Source of the DNA: an uncultured Endozoicomonas sp.
GTDB lineage: Bacteria; Pseudomonadota; Gammaproteobacteria; Pseudomonadales; Endozoicomonadaceae
Assembly (NCBI GenBank): GCA_900299555.1
Contig: OODV01000281.1
Location: forward strand, 16,091-80,090
DNA: 64,000 nucleotides
Direction: 5' to 3'
Shown in pieces: positions 47,542-56,983 of this stretch. The first letter of the stretch is position 1. Every line of letters starts with the position of its first letter. Under the pieces are notes generated by a model that saw only the letters and a program-made list of their open reading frames with translations, was not told where the DNA came from and ran no database searches. The translations under genes and the position numbers were made by a program.

Positions 47542-48507
47542 TTAATTGATTCGGTTGCGCATCAGCAGAAAAAGAAAATAGGAACCACCTGCCAGATTGA
47601 TTAACACACTGATGGTGGTCTGGAACGTCAGCACATTTTCCACAAACCACTGACCAGCAATGAGCAACAACACCGCCAGCAAACTGCTGGCCAGGATCAG
47701 GGTACGGTGCCGGTAGCTGTTAAACAGTTCACGGGTCAGGCTGACAACGATCAGGCCCAGGAACAATACCGGCCCGACTAACGCCGTAGCAATGGAAACC
47801 ATCACGGTGACCAGCACCATAATACGCCGGGTAATCCGGACCGGGTCGAGTCCAAGACTGGTGGCGTTGTCGGTGCCCAGCCACAAGACATCCAGCTGAC
47901 GGGAGTAAAACATAAACCCGGCAAGACACAGAACCAGCGGCAAGGTACTCAGGTAGACCAGTTCCCCATTGATATTGTTGAAACTGGCGAACATGGCATC
48001 CTGAACATTGGTGAATTCGTTGGGGTCAATCACCATGGTCAGAAAATCAGTCACGCTGCTGAACAGGCTGCCACAGATAATGCCGATCAGAATCAGGGTA
48101 AAGATATTGCGTCCCAGACGTTTAAAATAAAAATAAAACAGCAGCAGCGAGAAGCCGATCATCACGAAACAGGACAGGATAAAATTAACCATCGGGCTGG
48201 TGATCCAGGCGTGAGCACTGCCAAGCGCTACAACAAACAGCACCTGAATCAGCACATAGAGGTTATCGAAACCAAGGATCGATGGGGTCAGAATACGGTT
48301 GTTGGTGATGGTCTGGAAGACCAGGGAGGATGTTGCAATCGCGATGGCTGCCAGGATAATCGCCAGCACTTTGGGAAAACGCAGGGAGAGAAAAAACTGA
48401 TAATTGTCGATAGTCAGCCCCTGTCCGATAAACCAGGCAATCATGGCTAAACAACCCAGGGCCAGCAGAGTTATTTTGACAGCATCCCGTCTGGCTGAAT
48501 CACGCAT
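47542..48507 (-). CDS. Iron-siderophore ABC transporter permease (VctG/FecD type)
   Basis: A 321-residue FecCD-family permease with about nine hydrophobic helices. Typical segments: FPKVLAIILAAIAIATSSLVFQTITNNRILTP near the N-terminus and ALVGPVLFLGLIVVSLTRELF near 230-260, the loop that contacts the ATPase. Its start overlaps the end of the other permease by eight bases, indicating coupled translation. Confidence 0.9.
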   Translation of the reverse strand: MRDSARRDAVKITLLALGCLAMIAWFIGQGLTIDNYQFFLSLRFPKVLAIILAAIAIATSSLVFQTITNNRILTPSILGFDNLYVLIQVLFVVALGSAHAWITSPMVNFILSCFVMIGFSLLLFYFYFKRLGRNIFTLILIGIICGSLFSSVTDFLTMVIDPNEFTNVQDAMFASFNNINGELVYLSTLPLVLCLAGFMFYSRQLDVLWLGTDNATSLGLDPVRITRRIMVLVTVMVSIATALVGPVLFLGLIVVSLTRELFNSYRHRTLILASSLLAVLLLIAGQWFVENVLTFQTTISVLINLAGGSYFLFLLMRNRIN

Positions 48508-49459
48508 TGGCCTTGTCCCTCAGTACCAGATAGATAAATACGCCGCCTCCAAAAATGCTGATAATCAGGGAAACGGGCATCTCATAGGGGAAAATCACCA
48601 GTCGCCCGAGGATATCGCAGGCCAGCACGAGCACCATGCCCCAGTAGGCGGTCCAGGGCAGGATCTTTTTCATGTTGTCCCCCATAAACAGCGACACAAT
48701 ATTGGGGACGATCAGACCAAGAAAGGGAATAACACCGACGATCATTACCACGGAGGCGGAACTGACTGCCACCAGCGCCACACCAATCAGAACAATCTTC
48801 TCAAAATCAAGGCCAATATTTCTGGCAAAGCTCTCGCCGATACTGGCAGCACTGAACTGGCTGGCATAGAGGTAGGCCAGCACACAGACCGGAACGGCAA
48901 GATAAAGCACCTCGTAACTGCCCTGCAGAACACTGGCAAAATTGGCGGTGGTCCAGGCAGACATGGACTGGGTCAGGTCAAATCGATAGGCGAAAAATGT
49001 CGTCACTGCCGAGACCACATTCCCGTACATAATGCCAATCAATGGTACCAGCACCGCGTTTTTGAACTGCAGGCGCTGCAGGAACTTAACAAATATCATG
49101 GTACCGGAAACGGCAAAGGCAAAGATTACGCCCAGCAGTGTCCATTGGGATGCATCGCTGAACAGCACCAGTCCAACCACGTAGCCCAGCAGAGCACAGT
49201 CGATGGTGCCGACGGTTGAAGGTGAGGCAAAACGGTTCTGGGTGACCTGCTGCATAATCAGGCCGGCAACACTGAGGCCAGCCCCAGCCAGAACAATAGC
49301 CAACAGCCTGGGAATACGACTGACAAGAGTGATCGACCAGGTCTGCTGATCACCACTGAGCAGGCTGGCCAGGGAGATATCCGCCACCCCGATAAACAGT
49401 GAAACTGCTGCGATCAAAAGCAGAATCAGCCCGGCCAGTAATCGTTTATAGAAGAACAT
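48500..49459 (-). CDS. Iron-siderophore ABC transporter permease (VctD/FecC type)
   Basis: FecCD-family permease of about 319 residues. Characteristic stretches: RIPRLLAIVLAGAGLSVAGLIMQQVTQNRFASPSTVG, and VIPFLGLIVPNIVSLFMGDN for ATPase contact. ATG 49459 (MFFYKRLLAG) is chosen; a TTG at 49489 is open but would add a poorly fitting N-terminus. Lies between the binding-protein gene and the second permease. Confidence 0.88.
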   Translation of the reverse strand: MFFYKRLLAGLILLLIAAVSLFIGVADISLASLLSGDQQTWSITLVSRIPRLLAIVLAGAGLSVAGLIMQQVTQNRFASPSTVGTIDCALLGYVVGLVLFSDASQWTLLGVIFAFAVSGTMIFVKFLQRLQFKNAVLVPLIGIMYGNVVSAVTTFFAYRFDLTQSMSAWTTANFASVLQGSYEVLYLAVPVCVLAYLYASQFSAASIGESFARNIGLDFEKIVLIGVALVAVSSASVVMIVGVIPFLGLIVPNIVSLFMGDNMKKILPWTAYWGMVLVLACDILGRLVIFPYEMPVSLIISIFGGGVFIYLVLRDKANA

Positions 49460-49524
49460 ACTGATGCGAAATTCAAAAACAGTGATCAACGTTTGGAAAA
49501 GCGCGCCCTATGGCACGCCGGGCG

Positions 49525-50475
49525 TTAGTTCAAAGCCTTCCGGATATCAGCAATGATATTGGCAGTCCCGGTAACGCCTCCGCTGGTGATGTACCAGGCA
49601 CCAGGATTTACGAAGACAATTTTATGGTTCCTTGCTGCCGGGGTCGCATTCACCAGCGGGTTATTGAATGCAGCCCTGGCATTGCCATTGGCATTGCCGA
49701 TGGCCTGATCGCGATCCAGTACAAACATGACATCAGGCGCTGTGGCAGCGATGTACTCAAAAGAAACCAGATTGCCATGGGCGCCTTTGGTGGCTTTCAG
49801 GCCTTTGGTCTCTTCTTCACTGGGGAAGGCTTCAGCAAAGCCAAACTCGTGAAACACCAGCGAAAATCGGCTGTTTTTATCGTACATGGCGATATTGCCG
49901 CCATTATTCATGACCATCATGGCATTCAGCCGAGCCGCCTGAACCTGACTGTGCAGCGTTTCAAGCTCGCTGCCGGTCTTCTGAATCAGAGTTTCAACCT
50001 GCTCTTCACGATTAAACAGTTTACCCAGCATACGCCAGTTTTTCTGAGTGTCCTCCCAGTAATGGCCATCCATCGGGTAGAGCATGACGGTGGGGGCGAT
50101 TCTGCTGAGGTCATCGTACAGGCGCAGCATACGGGTTTCAGCAATAATGATATCCGGCTTCAGGGTGTAGATGGTTTCGTAATCCGGTTCCTTCAGGGAG
50201 CCCACATTGGTGCTGCTGTTCTCGTATTTTTTCAGATAATCCGGCAAAAGCCCCTGGGGCGTACCAACCGGCTGAATGCCCAGACTGTCCAGAATATCCA
50301 GGCTGCTCAATCCAAGTACCACCACCCGCTTTGGCGTGCCGTCCAGAGTCACCGTTCCCTTATAATGATTAACTTCCAGAGCGTTGGCCTGGGCTGGCAG
50401 TACCATTGACAACATGAACATGCCGGCCATAAAAACGATAACTGTCTTTTTTATCAATCCCAGAATTGACGTCAT
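49525..50475 (-). CDS. Periplasmic siderophore-binding protein (VctP/CeuE/FatB-like)
   Basis: A 316-residue binding protein. Signal peptide at residues 1-32 (cleavage near AQANA). The mature part shows the family's RVVVLGLSSLDILDSLGIQPVG, PDIIIAETRMLRLYDDLSRIAPTV and PDVMFVLDRDQA motifs. ATG 50475 is preferred over an upstream frame start. It is first in a five-gene minus-strand operon whose promoter region contains a Fur-like box. Confidence 0.9.
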   Translation of the reverse strand: MTSILGLIKKTVIVFMAGMFMLSMVLPAQANALEVNHYKGTVTLDGTPKRVVVLGLSSLDILDSLGIQPVGTPQGLLPDYLKKYENSSTNVGSLKEPDYETIYTLKPDIIIAETRMLRLYDDLSRIAPTVMLYPMDGHYWEDTQKNWRMLGKLFNREEQVETLIQKTGSELETLHSQVQAARLNAMMVMNNGGNIAMYDKNSRFSLVFHEFGFAEAFPSEEETKGLKATKGAHGNLVSFEYIAATAPDVMFVLDRDQAIGNANGNARAAFNNPLVNATPAARNHKIVFVNPGAWYITSGGVTGTANIIADIRKALN

Positions 50476-50541
50476 GATGATCGGTGACTCCGCATAAAAC
50501 CGCTGGTTTTGATGACAAGACAAGCTTAAAACTTAATCTTA

Positions 50542-50560
50542 CTGAAAACGATTCGCATTA
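50542..50560 (-). promoter_or_regulatory. Fur-like box upstream of the siderophore ABC operon
   Basis: CTGAAAACGATTCGCATTA resembles the 19-bp Fur consensus built from GATAAT-type hexamers in inverted order. It lies about 70 bases upstream of the binding-protein start. Repression by iron-loaded Fur is the expected mode (inference). Confidence 0.5.
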
Positions 50561-50666
50561 AATGTGAAATTTAACCGCCTGACAATAGTGAGCAGCACTT
50601 TCTTTGACCAGTGTCATCAACGACCCGATAAAGCGACTTTCCATTTTTTCAAATATTTTCAATGCG

Positions 50667-50700
50667 TTGACTTTACATGCAAATGAGAATAACTTTCATT
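50667..50700 (+). promoter_or_regulatory. Promoter with overlapping Fur-like box for the TonB receptor
   Basis: A -35-like TTGACT at 50667-50672 and -10-like TAACTT at 50690-50695 are separated by 17 bases. AAATGAGAATAACTTTCATT at 50681-50700 matches a Fur operator and covers the -10. This would switch off the receptor when iron is plentiful. Confidence 0.6.
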
Positions 50701-50743
50701 CGCTTTTGTTTCAGGCACTCACCTTATCATCAGGAAGTATTCT

Positions 50744-52711
50744 ATGCAGCGGTTTATGGGGCGGCACAGTCTCTTGTTTTCAGCCATGGTAGTGGCTATG
50801 CCAGTGATGGCAGAAAACAGTCACTATGGCTCACCATTGGTATTCGATCAGGTGGTGGTCACGGCCACCAAAACTGAAAACAGCCTGGCTGATGCCCCAG
50901 CCTCCATGTCGGTGATTACCAGTGAAGAGATTCAGTCCCAGCCAACCCTGGCTCTGAACGATATCGTCAAACAGTCGGTGGGGGTCGAAAGCCGAAAAGA
51001 AGGTGGCCGGGCTGGCCGGGAAACCATCAGCATCCGGGGCATGAGCAGTGACTACACGCTGATTATGGTCAATGGCCGGAAAATGAGTTCTTCAAATGCC
51101 GTTGTCCGGGGTAATGACTTTGACCTGTCAGCCATTCCTCAGGACAGTATTGAACGGATCGAGATTATCCGTGGCCCCATGTCCGCCCTCTATGGTTCAG
51201 AAGCCCTGGGTGGCGTGGTGAATATCATCACCAAACAGCCTGATAATGAATGGCGCAGTACACTGAGCGGCGACTTCTCAACGCCAGGGGACGGTAATGG
51301 AGGTGAAGAAACCATTCTCGGCCTCAATACCGGCGGTGCCCTGATAGAAGACCAGCTGTATCTCAACCTCTCGATCAATAAAAGCGACCGGGATAAATGG
51401 CAACCCTACAGCGACAGTACTGGCTTCAGTTATGATCGCTCCACCGTAACGGCTCTGGAAGAACGGGACACCCTGAATCTGACCGGTGCCCTGAACTGGT
51501 TTATTAATGAGAACCAGGCATTGGATCTGGATATTGCCTATAGCAATGATAAGCGTGAGGGCAATATTGAGTCTTCCAAGGGGCTGACGCCAACTGACCA
51601 GAAAGTAAAGCGTAACAGTGCGGCACTGACCCACAGTGGCGACTGGCACTGGGGAGAAACACAACTGCGCTACTATCGGGAAGAAGTTAAGATCGGAGAA
51701 CAGAATTTCACGGAAAACCAACGGGAATATGCCACTGAAACGACGGATACCATTGATGGCTCAGGATCCACAGACATAGGAAACCACCGTCTGACATTTG
51801 GCGGCGAGATCAGTAAAAACGAGCTGGATAATCCCCGTGACTTTCTGGAAACCGGTAAGGCTGATGTCACCGAGAAAGCACTGTTTGTGCAGGATGAGTG
51901 GCAACTGGCCAAGACCTGGACACTTACCTATGGCACCCGACTCGACCACCATGAAAACTTCGGATCAGAATATAGCCCGCGCGCCTATCTGGTTCATAAG
52001 GTCACTGAGAACCTGATCATCAAGGGAGGGGCTGGCAAGGCATTTAAGGCGCCTTCCCTGCGGCAATTGAGCGAAGAATACCGCCTGAGCAGCTGTAAGG
52101 GAGGCTGCTGGATCAAAGGCAACCCGAACCTGAAACCTGAAACCAGTACCAGTTATGAGCTAGCGTCCAATTACCGACAGGACACCTGGGAAATGGAAGC
52201 CGCCCTGTTCCAGAATGATGTCAAAAACCTGATTGAGCGTGATTTCGATAAACTGCTTGGCCAGGAAGATGGACGTGACGTCTACACCTATAAAAATACG
52301 GCAAAAGCCAAGATCAGAGGCGTTGAGTTATCGGGTCGGATTGCCCTTACCCGTGCCCTCTCCCTGAACGGTAACTTCACTTACACCGATGCCAAGGATG
52401 AAACCACTGGTGAAGGACTGAACAATCGACCACGCCACAATGCCAATGTGAAACTGAACTGGCAGTCCATGGAGAAACTGACCACCTTTATCCGTGCAGG
52501 CTACACCGGTGACCAGTCACTGAGCAGCACGGTGGATCTGAACGGATACTGGACTGCTGATCTGGGCGCCAATTACCAGATGACGGAATCGCTGACACTC
52601 CGTGCAGGTATCACCAACCTGACGGATAAGAGCCTTCCCCACAGCGCCGAAGTGCTGGGCTACAGCGAAGCCCCAAGAACCTGGTATGCAGGCTTCACCG
52701 CTAAATTCTGA
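50744..52711 (+). CDS. TonB-dependent siderophore receptor (IrgA/VctA/FepA-like)
   Basis: Outer-membrane gated barrel of 655 residues. AGGAAG lies seven bases before ATG 50744. Signal peptide (about 1-23), TonB box region (FDQVVVTATKTE), plug domain with SIRGMSSDYTLIMVNGRKMSS and IERIEIIRGPMSALYGSEALGGVVNIIT, then a 22-strand-type barrel ending YAGFTAKF with C-terminal Phe. The CSSC-like pair SSCKGGCW is in an extracellular loop, as in catecholate receptors. Divergent from the ABC operon with shared Fur control. Confidence 0.93.
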   Translation: MQRFMGRHSLLFSAMVVAMPVMAENSHYGSPLVFDQVVVTATKTENSLADAPASMSVITSEEIQSQPTLALNDIVKQSVGVESRKEGGRAGRETISIRGMSSDYTLIMVNGRKMSSSNAVVRGNDFDLSAIPQDSIERIEIIRGPMSALYGSEALGGVVNIITKQPDNEWRSTLSGDFSTPGDGNGGEETILGLNTGGALIEDQLYLNLSINKSDRDKWQPYSDSTGFSYDRSTVTALEERDTLNLTGALNWFINENQALDLDIAYSNDKREGNIESSKGLTPTDQKVKRNSAALTHSGDWHWGETQLRYYREEVKIGEQNFTENQREYATETTDTIDGSGSTDIGNHRLTFGGEISKNELDNPRDFLETGKADVTEKALFVQDEWQLAKTWTLTYGTRLDHHENFGSEYSPRAYLVHKVTENLIIKGGAGKAFKAPSLRQLSEEYRLSSCKGGCWIKGNPNLKPETSTSYELASNYRQDTWEMEAALFQNDVKNLIERDFDKLLGQEDGRDVYTYKNTAKAKIRGVELSGRIALTRALSLNGNFTYTDAKDETTGEGLNNRPRHNANVKLNWQSMEKLTTFIRAGYTGDQSLSSTVDLNGYWTADLGANYQMTESLTLRAGITNLTDKSLPHSAEVLGYSEAPRTWYAGFTAKF

Positions 52712-52776
52712 GATATAAAGATGGTTTCAGCGGAGAGCTCCTCTGCTGAAACCTCGCTTTCTCTCCATACTAAGCA

Positions 52777-54849
52777 TCAGTGAAGCGTTATTAATGAGTA
52801 GGGCTCACTCTCTTTTTGCTCTGAGTTGGAGGATAACGTCAACTCAACACGCCCGGAATCAATACCCACCCTGTCCATCTCATTTTTTAAATAGTCGAAC
52901 CGGGCCTTTTGTAATTTTCCTATTTGATCAGGCGCCTTTGGCCAATTTTTCAGCAACCACTGTTCGGCCTTTTGGACGCGTTGTTCTGGTGACTGTGCAC
53001 CCACTTCAGGAATCTTCTGGTGCTGCCGTGTCGCCAGATACATCTGCTCCATTAACGTTGCCCGTACTTTGGGCGGAATGGGAGCGGCATCAGAAGGTTC
53101 CGCTGAACTTGTTGCGGAGTATAACTCCTGCAACGCCTCTTCCAGTTCATGACGAGAAAGTTCTGGTCCGTCCTGAGATTCAGAGACATTCACATCAACC
53201 AATAGGGTTAATTCGGGCCGTTGAGCCAGAACCTTTTTCAGGTGTTCCAGATTTGTGAGTGACAACTCCGTCAATGTCGCTTTTCCAGCTTCATGATGAA
53301 GCTCAGGTTTAATTACATGACCTGTCGACTGGGAAAGGTAGTCGAAGGGTTCACTGGCAATGGTCATAAAACGCTGTCCAACTGCCAGATAGATACGCTT
53401 AGGTAATGGCGCATCCGATTTACCGGGCTTAATGGAAAAAGGGACAACGGCTTTACCCGATGTATCCGTTATCAGGGCTTTTAATAAGTTGATGGATGAA
53501 ATCGGCGGGGCATTTGAGATCTTCTTTGTCTTCCAGTCCGAAATATCAACCTGCCCCGCATGTTTCTGGCTGCTGTAGCTCAGATCAAACCGGGTACACT
53601 GCATAGCATAACCGGCAAAGACCGAGTATTGTTTTAAAGGCCCTGCCAGACGGGCATTGTTAAGCTGGAAGGTAAAATCATTATCAGAGCCGGATAATTG
53701 CCCACTCAACTGAACATTCCCGACATTGGCCAGTTCTGCATTCGCCTGATACTTCCAGATAGCTTTTTCCTTACCCTTCTTCGAAGCAGGCTTTGCAACC
53801 AAACTTCCATTTACGTTTTCAAATACCCAGGGAGAATGGCCACGTTCAAGTTCAAGACGACTGTCGTTAATTGAAAGCGAAGTAATGACAGCAGGTAAGG
53901 TTTGCTGTAATTGAACCGGGAAGCGAAGCACCTTTCCTGTCACTGTTTCGGGCACTCTCAGGTCAAGCCCTGAAACAGACAGTTCAGCGGTAGACTGCCC
54001 AGGATCATTGGCAACAAACAGAGCATTGTTCAGTTGCCACTGCAGCCATTCAACAGCCATTCCAGACAACTCTCCAGACAAGAGTAACTGCCCACTTTGC
54101 CCTTCTGCATTGCCCTTCAAGATCAAGCCATCTCGCTTATCCCAGGACAGTGATAATGCAGCACTCATTGTCCCTGAAAGACGCTCATTGGAGAGAAGCT
54201 CATTATCAAGCGCTGGCAATACGTTAAGGGGAACGGCCTTCGCCAGCGTCGACAACGACAGATCGGCCAGCTGCAGCTCACCGCTCAGTAAACCCTCACT
54301 CACCTGATAAGAGCCAGCGAAATTCCAGTTTTCAGCATTATGGCTATACAACTGAATCTTGAGTCTGTTGCCATCTTCTTTTGTGAGGGTCAGTTGATCA
54401 AAGCCAAGGGACTGCGCTATTCCAGTGACTGAAAGGCTGCCACTGTTAACGGACAACACCTGGAACCAATTTGGCAGGGCAAACACGATAAGGTCCGGAT
54501 CAATCGTGATATTGGCACTGTCAAGTTCGATCGCACTGAGTGATTCGATGTTTTCACCCAACCAAGGACCCCACCAGTGGCGATAATTCAAAACAAAGCT
54601 CAATCGCTCTGCACTGAGCTGAATGCCCTGCTCCTCGATCTCAACATCATTAACCGCAAGTGTTCGTTGCCATGGATCAAAAGCGATGCCTTTATCGATA
54701 AAGAGTTGCCCGGTCTGCTGATTCAGGCGGGTCAGCACCCGATCAGAAACCTGAGAAAACCAGAGCCACCCAGCCAGAAAGAGCCCCCCAAACAGCAGGT
54801 ACACGACCAAAGCGAATGGGTTAAGCAGCTGGCTCCTTTTGGTCGGCAT
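52777..54849 (-). CDS. AsmA/DUF748-like membrane-anchored periplasmic protein
   Basis: A 690-residue protein with one N-terminal membrane helix (FALVVYLLFGGLFLAGWLWF) and a long beta-rich periplasmic part with repeated short strand patterns (LSVNSGSLSVTGIAQSLGFDQLTL and the like), as in DUF748/AsmA-like proteins implicated in envelope lipid transport. The C-terminal 120 residues are charged and helical (LEEALQELYSATSS). ATG 54849 has AAGAG upstream. The exact family assignment is tentative. It is just upstream of hda on the same strand in gene order terms, but downstream in transcription. Confidence 0.6.
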   Translation of the reverse strand: MPTKRSQLLNPFALVVYLLFGGLFLAGWLWFSQVSDRVLTRLNQQTGQLFIDKGIAFDPWQRTLAVNDVEIEEQGIQLSAERLSFVLNYRHWWGPWLGENIESLSAIELDSANITIDPDLIVFALPNWFQVLSVNSGSLSVTGIAQSLGFDQLTLTKEDGNRLKIQLYSHNAENWNFAGSYQVSEGLLSGELQLADLSLSTLAKAVPLNVLPALDNELLSNERLSGTMSAALSLSWDKRDGLILKGNAEGQSGQLLLSGELSGMAVEWLQWQLNNALFVANDPGQSTAELSVSGLDLRVPETVTGKVLRFPVQLQQTLPAVITSLSINDSRLELERGHSPWVFENVNGSLVAKPASKKGKEKAIWKYQANAELANVGNVQLSGQLSGSDNDFTFQLNNARLAGPLKQYSVFAGYAMQCTRFDLSYSSQKHAGQVDISDWKTKKISNAPPISSINLLKALITDTSGKAVVPFSIKPGKSDAPLPKRIYLAVGQRFMTIASEPFDYLSQSTGHVIKPELHHEAGKATLTELSLTNLEHLKKVLAQRPELTLLVDVNVSESQDGPELSRHELEEALQELYSATSSAEPSDAAPIPPKVRATLMEQMYLATRQHQKIPEVGAQSPEQRVQKAEQWLLKNWPKAPDQIGKLQKARFDYLKNEMDRVGIDSGRVELTLSSNSEQKESEPYSLITLH

Positions 54850-54900
54850 GGTCAACTCTTCAAGAATGGAATAATACGATCAGCAGAGACAGTGCAGTAT

Positions 54901-55608
54901 TCACCATCTCATGACTTCCTTAACAAAGGGAATGGTGAGCTTGCGCTTGGCACGCAGAGAAGCACTGTCCAGTTTCTGCAACAGGGTAAACAGATTGCCC
55001 ATATCCCGGGAGCCGCGATGAATAATAAAACGGGCAACCTCATCACTCAGGTCAAAGCCACGGTAATGCGCCCGGAGCTTCAGCGCTGAGACTTTGTCCC
55101 GGTCATCCAGAGGATGAACCTGAAAGACCATGCCCCAGCCCAGACGGGAAACCAGATCCTGAAGTTGAATACCCAAAGCCTTGGGAGGATTATCGGCCGC
55201 CACCAGAAAGCGGGTCCGGGAGTCCCTGAGACGGTTAAACAGATCAAACAGCGCCTCTTCCCACTCATCGATACCGGCCACTTCGCCAATATCATCCAGG
55301 CAAACCAGCTGCAGCCGCTCAATACCTTCCAGAAGCTTCGGGGAGTAGTGAACCAGCTCTTTCATCGGCAGATAAATGCTTCTGCCGCTGCGACGGTCCA
55401 CCTGATGGCAGGCTGCCTGAAGCAGGTGACTGCAACCGACGCCTTTGGGGCCATAGAGGAAAATAAACTGTTCGGATTCGATGCCGGGAACCGATCTGTC
55501 CATATCAAGCAGATTGACCAACGTCTCATTTCGCCCACTGTAGAAGTTGGCAAACGTGGCATCGTCTCTTAACTGGACACTGAGCGGTAGCTGCACAGGC
55601 AAACTCAT
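54901..55608 (-). CDS. hda: DnaA inactivator Hda
   Basis: AAA+ homolog of DnaA, 235 residues, that with the beta clamp promotes hydrolysis of DnaA-bound ATP. The N-terminal clamp-binding motif is QLPLSVQLRDD. The P-loop reads LYGPKGVGCSHLLQAA: the usual Lys is Cys here (E. coli Hda has Arg). Walker B is LVCLDDIGEV and the C-terminus LTIPFVKEVM is diagnostic. ATG 55608 is chosen by family alignment; ATG 55617 is also possible. Confidence 0.92.
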   Translation of the reverse strand: MSLPVQLPLSVQLRDDATFANFYSGRNETLVNLLDMDRSVPGIESEQFIFLYGPKGVGCSHLLQAACHQVDRRSGRSIYLPMKELVHYSPKLLEGIERLQLVCLDDIGEVAGIDEWEEALFDLFNRLRDSRTRFLVAADNPPKALGIQLQDLVSRLGWGMVFQVHPLDDRDKVSALKLRAHYRGFDLSDEVARFIIHRGSRDMGNLFTLLQKLDSASLRAKRKLTIPFVKEVMRW

Positions 55609-55870
55609 AATGGACATCAAATCCGTAAAGGTAGTGTGAGTTCTCTTTTTCTGATCACTTCGTTACTGTCAATCGAACAGTTCCAAATGCTGACAACAGA
55701 AACTGTAACGTTACAAAAGACAGGAACACAATAAAACCGTTCAATTATCAACCGGCATTGATCGACATCAATAGACCGGTTAATAAATCCTCTTTCACCG
55801 TATTATGCAACCGCTTGTATCATATATGGGCTGATTGTTAAAAGAAAAAGAGCATGACAGCAAAAGTGTA

Positions 55871-56953
55871 TCAGTCTTTTTCTTCGGCTGCTCCGGCATG
55901 ATAAAGGTCACTGGCCTTATAGTTTCTATGCAGATGGCGCAAGAGTACCATAATAATTGCTGCCATGGGCAGGGCTATCAGCATTCCGACAAAACCAAAC
56001 AGCTGGCCACCGGCCATCAAGGCAAAAATAACGGCAACGGGGTGCAGGCCAATCTTATCACCCACCAGTAAAGGCGTCAGAACCCAGCCCTCTAATGCCT
56101 GCCCCACCATAAAAACAACAACAACAAGAGACATGCCCATATAGCCATCGAACTGGAAAAATGCGACAACAATAGCGGCAGCAAACCCCAGGAAAAATCC
56201 CATATAGGGGATGATGCTGGCCAGTCCTGCCAGCATTCCAATCAGAATGGCAAACTGTAGCCCAATCATGGTCAAGCCAAGGCTGTATATCACCCCAAGT
56301 GCCAGCATGACCATCAGTTGCCCTTTGAGAAATGCACCCAGTACTTCATCACACTCATTCACCAGCGTCACAGCCACAGGCTCCACGTTTCTGGGCAGCA
56401 TCATTTTCAGGTTGCCAACCATCTTGTCCCAGTCTCGCAGTAGGTAAAAAGTCACGACAGGAATAAGAAAAAGGTTAGCCACAAAGCCAATCAGGGCGAT
56501 GGAAGACCTGGACACTGAAATACCAAAACTGGCCAGAAGCCCACCAGCCTTCTGCCACTGACCGGCCAGCCTTTTGGAGATTTCACCAAAATCGAAAAGA
56601 GAAGCATCAATCTCAATGTATTTCTGAATATAGGGGAGCACATTGGTCTCAATCCAGGCTTCCCATACGGGTAACAAATGAATCACCGTCTTCACCTGGT
56701 GTGCCAACGTTGGAATTACAACCAGTAATGCTGTAATTATTACGCCGAAAATCAACAAAAAAACGCAGACAACAGACAGGGTTCTGGACAGACCTTTGGA
56801 TTCAAGCCAGTCAGCCAGAGGGTCGCCCAGATACGCCAGTACCATACTGACAACGAAAGGCGTCAGTACCGGCCCAAGAAAATGAACGACCAGAAAAAGA
56901 ACCAGCGCAACCACTGCGGTCATATAGCGCTGATGAAGAGTAAGGTTCATCAT
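55871..56953 (-). CDS. perM: AI-2E family transporter, PerM-like
   Basis: A 360-residue permease-like membrane protein with about eight helices (FLVVHFLGPVLTPFVVSMVLAYLGDPLADWLE, VVTFYLLRDWDKM, GLASIIPYMGFFLGFAAAIVVAFFQF). This is the PerM branch located between hda and the CDP-alcohol transferase in Pseudomonas-like genomes. AGGA is a few bases before the start. Substrate unknown. Confidence 0.88.
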   Translation of the reverse strand: MMNLTLHQRYMTAVVALVLFLVVHFLGPVLTPFVVSMVLAYLGDPLADWLESKGLSRTLSVVCVFLLIFGVIITALLVVIPTLAHQVKTVIHLLPVWEAWIETNVLPYIQKYIEIDASLFDFGEISKRLAGQWQKAGGLLASFGISVSRSSIALIGFVANLFLIPVVTFYLLRDWDKMVGNLKMMLPRNVEPVAVTLVNECDEVLGAFLKGQLMVMLALGVIYSLGLTMIGLQFAILIGMLAGLASIIPYMGFFLGFAAAIVVAFFQFDGYMGMSLVVVVFMVGQALEGWVLTPLLVGDKIGLHPVAVIFALMAGGQLFGFVGMLIALPMAAIIMVLLRHLHRNYKASDLYHAGAAEEKD

Positions 56954-56983
56954 TAATGTCCTTGTGAAGAAGCGCCGTCGTAA

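Noticed and set aside
48404..49219. 271-codon plus-strand frame
   Set aside because: Antisense to both siderophore permease genes; His/Gln/Asn-rich translation is typical of a shadow frame.
49510..50409. 299-codon plus-strand frame
   Set aside because: Antisense to the siderophore-binding protein gene, which has clear family motifs.
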